Position numbers and translations under genes: made by a program
Assembly: GCA_035507915.1 (NCBI GenBank)
Contig: DATJNS010000092.1
Span: 1 to 10,310 of the forward strand
Direction of reading: 5' to 3'
DNA length: 10,310 bases
DNA from: JACQAI01 sp035507915
GTDB lineage: Bacteria; Pseudomonadota; Alphaproteobacteria; Elsterales; Elsteraceae
Notes under the pieces: generated by a model
What the model saw: the letters and a program-made list of their open reading frames with translations, nothing else
Databases searched by the model: none
Told to the model about the DNA's origin: nothing
In this document: positions 4,757-10,310 of the stretch, one piece after another
Numbering within the stretch: position 1 is the first letter of the stretch
Layout: each line of letters starts with the position of its first letter

Positions 4757-6865
4757 TTACTCCTTCTGCGTTGGCCGCGTGACGATGAGGGCGTCGAGGA
4801 TGACGCACCCCTGGCCCGCCGGCCGCACCTTGATGGGGTTGAGATCGATCTCCGCGATGTGGTCGCGGTTGACGTACGCGAAATCGGCGAGCGCCTCGAT
4901 GCAGGCAGTCAGGCTCTCGACGTCGGAAGCCGGCTTGCCGCGCACCGCGCCGAGCAGCGCCGCGCCGCGCGTCTCGGCGATCATGCGCGCGGCGTCGCCC
5001 TCGCGCAGCGGCAGGGTCCGCATGGCGAAGTCGCGCAGGATCTCGATCGCGACGCCGCCCATGCCGAAGGCGATCGACAGGCCGAAGTCCGGATCGCGCG
5101 CGATGCCGGCAAATACCTCGACCCCGTCGGCGACCATCTCCTGGACCAGGAAGCCGGCCACGCGCACCGGCCGGCCGATATGCTCGATGCGCGCCTCGAG
5201 CACGTCCCAGGCGCGCGCGAGCGCGGTTTCGTCGGCGAGCCCGACGGCGACCAGGCCGTGCTCGGACTTGTGCGGCACGTCGTCGGAAACGACCTTGAGG
5301 ACGACCGGGTAGCCGAGCTCGCGCGCCGCCGGCCGCGCCTCGGCGAGCGAGCGCACCAGGCGCTCGCGCGTCACCGGCAGGCCGCGCGCCGCGAGCAGGC
5401 GCTTGGCGTCGGCCTCGTTGATCGTGCGCGGCGCGCCGGCCGCGAGCTCCGGCGCCGGCGTCTGGTTCGACAAGCGTGGGCGCGGCGGCGGCGCCGCCCA
5501 GCGTGCCATGCGATCGATCGCAGCCAAGCCCTGGCGCGTGCCGCCGATCGTCGCCACGCCGCTTTGCGCCAACAGCTCGATCTGGTCGCGCCGCATCACG
5601 CCCGCGCGCGTCATCATCAAGTAGTGCGGCTTGGCGCTCTTGGCCGCCGCCGCGGCCAGCAGCTTGGCGTTGTCGAGCGCACGCTCGGCGCGTCCCAACG
5701 GCGCGTTGTCGAAACTGTCGGTGCAGTAGGCGATCGCGTCGGTCTCGGGGTTGTCGTTCAGCACGGCGAAGGCGTGCGGCATGTTGGTGTTGAAGTCGCC
5801 GTTGCCCCAGGCATCGAGCGGGTTGCCGTCGCCCGTGACGGTGCCGACCACGCGCTCGACCTCGGCACGCGACGCCGCCGGGAGCGGCGGCAACTCGAGC
5901 CCGACCGTGCTGGCGAGATCGAGAATGAGCTCGGCCTGGCCGCCCGACGCCGTGACGACGGCGAGCCGGCGGCCGGTCGGCCAGCGCCGGCCCTGGCACA
6001 CGGCGACGACCTCGGTCAGCTCGTCGAGATCATCGACCTCGATCGCTCGATGGGCGCGCAGCACCTCCGAGAACACCCGCGATTCGCCGGCGAGGCCGCC
6101 CGTGTGGGTCGTGATCGCGCGGCGCGTCCGCTCGCTGCGGCCGACCTTGAGGACGATCACGGGCTTGCCCTGGTCGGCGGCGCGGTCGAGCGCCGCAACG
6201 TAGCGCTCGGGCTCCCGCACCGTCTCGGTGAAGGTCGCGATCACCTTGGTGTTCGGGTCGTCGATCATCTGCTCGAGGAAGGCGGCCGTGTTCACGATGG
6301 CCTCGTTGCCCGACGACACGACCAGGCTGAACCCGAAGCGCCGGAGGTCGGCGAGCATGCCGATGCAGATCGAGCCGCTCTGCGAGATCAGCCCGACATT
6401 GCCGGCGAGCGGCGCGGCGTCGCGCACTTCCTGCATGTAGGTCGAGCTGCGCGCGGGCGGGTTGAGCACGCCCATGCAGTTGGGGCCGCACAGCGCGATC
6501 CCGGCCTCCTTGCACAGGCCGACGATCGCGGCCTGCAGCTTGCGGCCGTCCTCGCCGCGCTCTGCGAAACCGCCGTCATAGATCACCGCCGCGCGCCCGC
6601 CGCGCGCCGCCAGCTGCTCGAAGCTCTCGAGGATGCGCGCATAGCCGATGCAGAAGGCAACGACGTCGGGCGGCTCCGGGAGTTCCTGGAAACCGGCGTA
6701 GCAGCGGCGACCCAGCAGCTCCTGGTATCGCGGGTTGATCGGATAGACGGCGCCGTCGAAACCCAGGCGGTCGAGCGATTCGACCATGGCGCGGCCGATC
6801 GACGGACGCTCCGACGCGCCGAGGACGGCAACCGAGCGCGGACGAAGCAAGGCGTCAAGACGCAT
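4757..6865 (-). CDS. ADP-forming acetate-CoA ligase family protein (acyl-CoA synthetase, fused subunits)
   Basis: A 702-residue single-chain NDP-forming acyl-CoA synthetase that joins a carboxylic acid to CoA with ATP, releasing ADP and phosphate. In order: a CoA-binding Rossmann domain (residues about 1-135; SVAVLGASERPSIGRAMVE, GPNCMGVLN), succinyl-CoA-ligase-like domains (about 150-455; LISQSGSICIGM), and an ATP-grasp domain (about 480-700; GYPVVLKVVSDDVPHKSEHG, GMGGVAIEI, EIDLNPIKV). The phosphorylated histidine is H254 in TTHTGGLAG. All core motifs are intact. Members act on acetate, aryl, branched-chain or other acids, and the substrate is not readable here. The ATG at 6865 overlaps the permease end by 11 bases and has an AGGAAA ribosome site upstream. 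Its place between permease and crotonase genes suggests it activates the imported solute or its breakdown product. Confidence 0.93.
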   Translation of the reverse strand: MRLDALLRPRSVAVLGASERPSIGRAMVESLDRLGFDGAVYPINPRYQELLGRRCYAGFQELPEPPDVVAFCIGYARILESFEQLAARGGRAAVIYDGGFAERGEDGRKLQAAIVGLCKEAGIALCGPNCMGVLNPPARSSTYMQEVRDAAPLAGNVGLISQSGSICIGMLADLRRFGFSLVVSSGNEAIVNTAAFLEQMIDDPNTKVIATFTETVREPERYVAALDRAADQGKPVIVLKVGRSERTRRAITTHTGGLAGESRVFSEVLRAHRAIEVDDLDELTEVVAVCQGRRWPTGRRLAVVTASGGQAELILDLASTVGLELPPLPAASRAEVERVVGTVTGDGNPLDAWGNGDFNTNMPHAFAVLNDNPETDAIAYCTDSFDNAPLGRAERALDNAKLLAAAAAKSAKPHYLMMTRAGVMRRDQIELLAQSGVATIGGTRQGLAAIDRMARWAAPPPRPRLSNQTPAPELAAGAPRTINEADAKRLLAARGLPVTRERLVRSLAEARPAARELGYPVVLKVVSDDVPHKSEHGLVAVGLADETALARAWDVLEARIEHIGRPVRVAGFLVQEMVADGVEVFAGIARDPDFGLSIAFGMGGVAIEILRDFAMRTLPLREGDAARMIAETRGAALLGAVRGKPASDVESLTACIEALADFAYVNRDHIAEIDLNPIKVRPAGQGCVILDALIVTRPTQKE

Positions 6866-7625
6866 GAACGGGTTTCCTGCGGAAGAACAGCGGAATCAGC
6901 ACGCCGATCAGAACGGCGCCGGTCAACAGGGTCGACACTACCGCGATGACCGGATCGGACTCGAGACGGATGCTCTCGAACATCTTCTTCGGCAGAGTGG
7001 CGGCGTCGCGGCCGGCGATGAAGATCGCCACCACGGCCTCGTTGAACGAGTGGAGGAAGGCGAACAGCGCACCGACGGCGAGGCCGGGACGCAGCACGGG
7101 CAAGGTCACCCACATGAAAGTGCGCAAAGGTCCGGCGCCCGCGCTCATCGCCGCCCGCTCGAGATTGCGATCGAAGCCCTTGAGGGCCGCGCATACGACC
7201 AGGAAGGCGACCGGCACCGCCAGCACGGTGTGCGCGAGCATGACGCCGAGATACGTGCCGTTGAGGCGGATCGCGCTCAGAAAGCCGTAGTAGCCGAGCG
7301 CCGTCACCACCGGCGGGACGATCAGCGGCAGCATCATGAGCTGGTTCGTCAGCGTCTTGCCGGCGAAGCGGTAGCGCACGAACCCGAACGACGCCGGAAT
7401 CACGAGCAGCATGGTGAGCACCATCGTGCCGAACGCGATCACGAAGCTGTTGGCGGTCGGCACGAGCCAGTCGGCGTTGGTGACGTAGGCGCGATAGTAG
7501 CCGAGCCAGTAGCCCGGCGGCGGGAACTCGAACGAGATCGCCGTGCTGAACGACATCGGCACGATGATGAGGAGCGGCGTGACCAGGAACGCGGCGGCGA
7601 GGATCGCGAGCGCGAGCGGTATCAT
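6855..7625 (-). CDS. ABC transporter permease, PotC type
   Basis: A 256-residue inner-membrane permease, second of the two that form the channel. The N-terminal hydrophobic helix is residues about 2-25, followed by several further membrane segments; six are expected in this family. The cytoplasmic EAA loop that docks on the ATPase is seen as LERAAMSAGAG...ITLP-like WVTLP (about 156-176). The start is taken as the ATG at 7625, 7 bases after the stop of the other permease. This places the first helix at the N-terminus, as in homologs. A longer frame from 7679 would add 18 non-hydrophobic residues and overlap the other permease by 47 bases. The end overlaps the CoA-ligase start by 11 bases, which indicates translational coupling. 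Confidence 0.9.
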   Translation of the reverse strand: MIPLALAILAAAFLVTPLLIIVPMSFSTAISFEFPPPGYWLGYYRAYVTNADWLVPTANSFVIAFGTMVLTMLLVIPASFGFVRYRFAGKTLTNQLMMLPLIVPPVVTALGYYGFLSAIRLNGTYLGVMLAHTVLAVPVAFLVVCAALKGFDRNLERAAMSAGAGPLRTFMWVTLPVLRPGLAVGALFAFLHSFNEAVVAIFIAGRDAATLPKKMFESIRLESDPVIAVVSTLLTGAVLIGVLIPLFFRRKPVHAS

Positions 7626-7632
7626 CGCAGCG

Positions 7633-8505
7633 TCAGCCCCAGAGACGATCGAGGCCGGCGAACCGGTTGTAGATCGCAAGCAGCACGCCGGTGACGACGA
7701 GCAGCACGACCGCGATCGCCGACGCGAAACCCCACGCGAGCAGCTCTTCGATCTGCTGGCTGATCAGCTGCGAGATCATCATGTCCTTGGGCGTGCCGAG
7801 AATGATCGGCGTGACGTAGAAGCCGAGGCAGATGGTGAACACCAGCACGCTGCCGTTGACGACGCCGGGCAGGCTGAGCGGCAGGAACACGGTGCGGAAC
7901 GCTGCGAACGGCCGCGCCCCCAGGCTGGCCGCCGCGCGCATGTGCGAGGCGTCGATCTTGCGCATCACACCGTAGAGCGCCAGCACCATGTAGGGCATGA
8001 GGATGTGCGTCATGCCCAGGGTCGAGCTGAACGACGTGAACAGAAGCTGCGGCTTGCCGAAGCCGAGCGCCTGGGACAGCGCGACCACCGGCCCGCGATT
8101 GCCGAGGATCACCAGCCAGGCGTAGGTGCGCACCAGGAACCCGGTCCAGAAGCTCATGCCGACGATGATGAGAAGCGCGGTCGCGACGGCGTCGTCGCGC
8201 CGCGCCATCACGTAGGCGAGCGGATAGCCGAGCGCGAGGCAGGCGAGCGTGACGATCAACGAGGTCCGAAACGTGTTGAGCATCACGTCGGTATAGAGCG
8301 GGACCGTGAAGATGCGCCGGTAATGCTCGAGCGAGACCGCCGGGTCGGTCACGCTGAGGACGAGCACGTACCCGATCGGCACCACGAACATCAGGACGAG
8401 AAACAGGCCGGCCGGCGCGATCAGGAGCCAGGCGGTCGCCCGCTCGCCGAGCGGCCGGCGCGCCGGCGCACGCCGGGCGGGCGGCGCCTCTACGAGGCTA
8501 GCCAC
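7633..8505 (-). CDS. ABC transporter permease, PotB type
   Basis: A 290-residue inner-membrane permease of the polyamine/spermidine-type ABC family. A short basic N-terminus (RRAPARRPLGERA) is followed by the first membrane helix (about 26-52). A large periplasmic stretch follows, then further helices, and the EAA loop at about 186-215 (SHMRAAASLGARPFAAF...FLPLSLPG). The start is taken as GTG at 8505, which overlaps the binding-protein stop by 16 bases and has GGAG 11 bases upstream. The frame stays open back to 9873, but that part lies over the binding-protein gene in another frame and does not look like protein. Downstream, the PotC-type gene starts 7 bases after its stop. Confidence 0.88.
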   Translation of the reverse strand: MASLVEAPPARRAPARRPLGERATAWLLIAPAGLFLVLMFVVPIGYVLVLSVTDPAVSLEHYRRIFTVPLYTDVMLNTFRTSLIVTLACLALGYPLAYVMARRDDAVATALLIIVGMSFWTGFLVRTYAWLVILGNRGPVVALSQALGFGKPQLLFTSFSSTLGMTHILMPYMVLALYGVMRKIDASHMRAAASLGARPFAAFRTVFLPLSLPGVVNGSVLVFTICLGFYVTPIILGTPKDMMISQLISQQIEELLAWGFASAIAVVLLVVTGVLLAIYNRFAGLDRLWG

Positions 8506-9563
8506 TGCGCGAAGCGCTCCGACAGCTGGGCGCCGTGCTCGCCCTCGTACTCGACGTCCGGCCTGAAGGCGAGCTTGGCGTTGCCCTCGTAGGTCGGCAG
8601 CTGGCGCGCCACGTCGTCCGGAATCAACGCGAACGCTTTCGGATTGGACGGGCCGTAGAACAGCCGCTTGGCGAACTCGGCCTGCGGTTTCGGTTGGACC
8701 GCGGACTGGATGAACTCGAAGGCGAGCTTGCGGTTGGGCGCGCCCTTCGCGACGCCCCACACCGTCATCGTGATCGAGGCGCCATGCCACACCAGCTCCA
8801 CGGGGGAGCCCTGCTGCTTGAGCTCGCTCGCGCGCGCGTTCCAGATCGCCATCATGTCGACCTCGCCGTCGCGGATCAGCTGCTGCGACTGGTTGCCCTG
8901 GGTCCACCAGACTTTGATGTGCGGCTTGATCTGGTCGAGCTTCTTGAAGGCGCGCTCGACGTCGAGCGGGTAGAGCTTGTCCATCGGCACGCCGTCGGCG
9001 ATCAGCGCCATCGGCAACGTGCGCGACCAGTTGTTGTACAGGCTGCGCTGGCCCGGGAATTTCTTGACATCCCAGAAATCCGCCCAGGATTGCGGGCCGC
9101 CGTTCGGGAACTTGTCGCTGCGGTAGCACAGATTGGTGCCGAGCGCGCAATACGCGATGCTGTCCTCGAACACCGAGTCGGGCGGCAGCATGTCCTTCTT
9201 CACCACCGTCCAGTCGATCGGCTCGACCAGCCCCTCGCGCTTGGCGCGCAGCCAGTCGCCGGCGTTGATCGCAGTGACGTCCCACTCGTAGCTGCCCGAC
9301 TGCACCTCGGCCTTGAGCTTGGCATAGGACACCGGCGCCACCGTCTTGATCTCGATGCCGGTCTCGGCGGTGAACGGCTTGAAGAACGCGGCTTCCTCGG
9401 CCGCCGTCCAGCTGCCGCCCCAGGTGTTGACGTAGACCGTCCCGCCCGCCGCCCGGGCGCGGCGCGGGAGGCCCAGCGGCGCCAGCGCCGCGCTCGCCGC
9501 GGCGGCGCCCGCGCCGGCCAACAGGCGGCGGCGGCTGCGATTGATCGGCGGCTTGGTTCCCAT
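8490..9563 (-). CDS. Periplasmic substrate-binding protein of the ABC importer (spermidine/putrescine-binding type), Tat-exported
   Basis: A 357-residue extracytoplasmic solute receptor of the PotD/PotF-like class. A twin-arginine signal is visible as SRRRLL (residues 10-15), followed by an Ala/Gly-rich hydrophobic stretch and a likely cleavage after ARA at residue 38. The mature protein opens with the TVYVNTWGGSW strand-loop typical of this class. The ligand cannot be told: the family binds polyamines but also many other solutes. The CoA ligase and crotonase in the operon argue for a carboxylate-bearing ligand. The start at 9563 is preferred over an open frame to 9689. A very strong GGAGG site lies 5 bases upstream of it, and it puts the signal peptide at the N-terminus. 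It is the first gene of the operon, behind a candidate promoter at 9645-9673, and overlaps the next gene by 16 bases. Confidence 0.92.
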   Translation of the reverse strand: MGTKPPINRSRRRLLAGAGAAAASAALAPLGLPRRARAAGGTVYVNTWGGSWTAAEEAAFFKPFTAETGIEIKTVAPVSYAKLKAEVQSGSYEWDVTAINAGDWLRAKREGLVEPIDWTVVKKDMLPPDSVFEDSIAYCALGTNLCYRSDKFPNGGPQSWADFWDVKKFPGQRSLYNNWSRTLPMALIADGVPMDKLYPLDVERAFKKLDQIKPHIKVWWTQGNQSQQLIRDGEVDMMAIWNARASELKQQGSPVELVWHGASITMTVWGVAKGAPNRKLAFEFIQSAVQPKPQAEFAKRLFYGPSNPKAFALIPDDVARQLPTYEGNAKLAFRPDVEYEGEHGAQLSERFAQWLAS

Positions 9564-9568
9564 GACTT

Positions 9569-9573
9569 CCTCC
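9569..9573 (-). promoter_or_regulatory. Strong Shine-Dalgarno deciding the binding-protein start
   Basis: GGAGG lies 5 bases before the ATG at 9563 on the minus strand, within GGGGAGGAAGTC. It settles the choice between this ATG and the open frame further upstream. Confidence 0.75.
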
Positions 9574-9644
9574 CCGTCTCGCGCTCTTTGCCTCGTCGAG
9601 CCCGGCGTGCGCTTGGCGGACGCGCGGTCGCGTGGCGTCGTGCG

Positions 9645-9673
9645 AGTATCGGCGAAAGCGCGCGGGCGGGCAA
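9645..9673 (-). promoter_or_regulatory. Candidate sigma-70 promoter of the transporter operon
   Basis: On the minus strand TTGCCC (9673-9668, 4 of 6 to the -35) is followed after exactly 17 bases by GATACT (9650-9645, 4 of 6 to the -10). The predicted start is near 9638, giving a leader of about 75 bases before the binding-protein ATG. No better pair is visible nearby. Confidence 0.4.
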
Positions 9674-9919
9674 CGAACCGCACCGCCACGGCGACGGTCT
9701 ACGGCGCGCGGCCAAGGCTGCAACCTCCAGCACTGCTCGCCCTGCCGATTGCCCGTCACGCCCGCGCGATCCCCGAGATCGCGGCGCGAAGGGTCGACGA
9801 TCGATGCGACCGGTCGCGTCATCAAATCGTCCGGGTCCCGTCCGCATAGTCGGCTGCGTCGGTTGCGACGCAATCATGTCGACGGCGTCGATGACGATTT
9901 CGTGACATCGAGACCGCGC

Positions 9920-9933
9920 TTGATGCAGGTCAA
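9920..9933 (+). promoter_or_regulatory. FNR/FixK-type binding site
   Basis: TTGATGCAGGTCAA fits the TTGAY-N4-RTCAA pattern used by FNR, FixK and related Crp-family regulators in alphaproteobacteria; it differs from the strict E. coli FNR consensus at one base. With a weak -10 (CATTAG, 9954-9959) the centre lies about 40 bases before a predicted start near 9966-9968. That is the usual activator position. The gene begins at 9999. Confidence 0.6.
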
Positions 9934-9998
9934 ACGCGGACCGCGGTCGCGACCATTAGCGTGGCGCCGTCCACTCCCCCCTTGCCAGCAGGACCCGC

Positions 9999-10310
9999 AT
10001 GAAGACCGCCATCAGCGCTCTTGTGAACGGCGACAAGCTTGTGCTCCCCGAGCTGCTCAAGCGCGCGCTCGGGGCGAACGACCGGATCAAGTACCTGTTC
10101 GCGCTGCTGCAGGCGGCGTCCCTGCATGCCGAAGATCCGACGGCCGCCGTCTCCGACCTGCGCGACGAACGACGCGCCTGCGACATCGAGGACGAGGAGC
10201 TCGATGGCGTCGTGCAGGGAGCGCATCGCGCCGAGGACGGCGGCTACGTGATCCCGCGCGTGGGCGAGCTGATGGCACGCCTGCGCGCCGAGCTTGCGCA
10301 CATGTTGGCG
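9999..10310 (+). CDS. Unrecognised protein, N-terminal part (runs off the window)
   Basis: 104 codons are open from the ATG at 9999 to the window end without a stop. The ATG has an AGGA ribosome site about 6 bases upstream. The product begins MKTAISALVNGDKLVLPELL and is mostly helical in character. It has NDRIKYLFALLQAA (about 27-40), an acidic stretch DIEDEELDGVV (about 62-72), YVIPRVGELMARLRAEL (about 83-99), and no signal peptide or membrane segment in the visible part. I do not recognise the family and give no function. An FNR/FixK-type site upstream suggests a role under low oxygen. The plus-strand frame is preferred over the minus-strand open frame here because of the ribosome site and the upstream promoter elements. 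Confidence 0.7.
   Translation, partial: MKTAISALVNGDKLVLPELLKRALGANDRIKYLFALLQAASLHAEDPTAAVSDLRDERRACDIEDEELDGVVQGAHRAEDGGYVIPRVGELMARLRAELAHMLA

Larger units (their letters stand above)
9564..9998. other. Divergent intergenic control region
   Basis: These 435 bases separate the minus-strand transporter operon from the plus-strand gene. No open frame in it looks like protein; those crossing it are GC-driven extensions. It holds a minus-strand promoter candidate (9645-9673), a plus-strand FNR/FixK-type site (9920-9933), and several short perfect palindromes: GCGACCGGTCGC (9806-9817), TTGCG-A-CGCAA (9863-9873), TCGACG-G-CGTCGA (9879-9891) and GACCGCGGTC (9939-9948). Palindromes are frequent by chance in GC-rich DNA, so only some may be operators. 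Confidence 0.7.

Noticed and set aside
4859..6949. Long plus-strand open frame opposite the CoA-ligase gene (696 codons)
   Set aside because: It is an antisense shadow caused by GC-rich third positions. Its translation is Arg/Ala/Gly/His-rich with no recognisable domain, and the minus-strand ligase is intact with all motifs.
8506..9873. N-terminal extension of the PotB-type permease frame, open as one long reading frame up to 9873
   Set aside because: It lies over the binding-protein gene in another frame, is Arg/Gly/Pro-rich and shows no family motif. The permease family starts near its first membrane helix, and GTG at 8505 fits.
9930..10301. Minus-strand open frame at the right edge (123 codons)
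   Set aside because: It opposes the plus-strand gene, which has a ribosome site and promoter elements. The minus-strand frame has no good ribosome site. It is kept as a weak alternative only.
1..10310. CRISPR arrays, tRNA or rRNA genes, insertion sequences, attachment sites
   Set aside because: I saw no regularly spaced repeats, no tRNA-like cloverleaf with CCA end, no transposase or integrase coding, and no terminal inverted repeats.

Overview
The window comes from a GC-rich bacterial chromosome, most likely an alphaproteobacterium of the Rhodospirillales/Hyphomicrobiales type. The reasons are the very strong G/C bias at third codon positions, a phosphoserine aminotransferase of the alphaproteobacterial/archaeal subfamily preceded by a hairpin leader like the alphaproteobacterial serC RNA motif, and an FNR/FixK-type box. 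Nine of the ten genes lie on the minus strand and read right to left. Only the last, truncated gene is on the plus strand.

Right part (9563 down to 2835): a tightly packed, apparently single transcription unit. It encodes a Tat-exported periplasmic binding protein, two inner-membrane permeases, an ADP-forming acyl-CoA synthetase, an enoyl-CoA hydratase/isomerase, and then the ATPase of the same polyamine/spermidine-type ABC family. Neighbours overlap by 16 or 11 bases or are separated by 4 to 7 bases. The CoA ligase and crotonase sit inside the transporter operon, between permease and ATPase. This suggests that the imported solute is, or becomes, a carboxylic acid that is activated to a CoA thioester and then hydrated or isomerised. 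The substrate cannot be read from the sequence.

Middle part (2781 down to 495): an Ada-like protein (AraC-type DNA-binding domain plus O6-alkylguanine-DNA alkyltransferase, without the N-terminal zinc/Cys sensor domain). It is followed by a two-gene unit of a MaoC-like hydratase and a 6-phosphogluconate-dehydrogenase-like oxidoreductase with a DUF1932-type C-terminus. Between ada and maoC are two consecutive hairpins; the second buries the maoC Shine-Dalgarno sequence.

Left edge (372 to 1): the first 124 codons of serC, running off the window. A plausible sigma-70 promoter and a perfect 10-bp hairpin leader lie upstream.

Right edge (9564 to 10310): a 435-base divergent control region with a candidate minus-strand promoter for the transporter operon, several short palindromes, and a plus-strand FNR/FixK-type site. 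It ends at the start of an unrecognised plus-strand gene that is cut by the window end. The FNR/FixK site lies about where an activator would sit for a start about 30 bases before that gene, so this gene may be induced at low oxygen.
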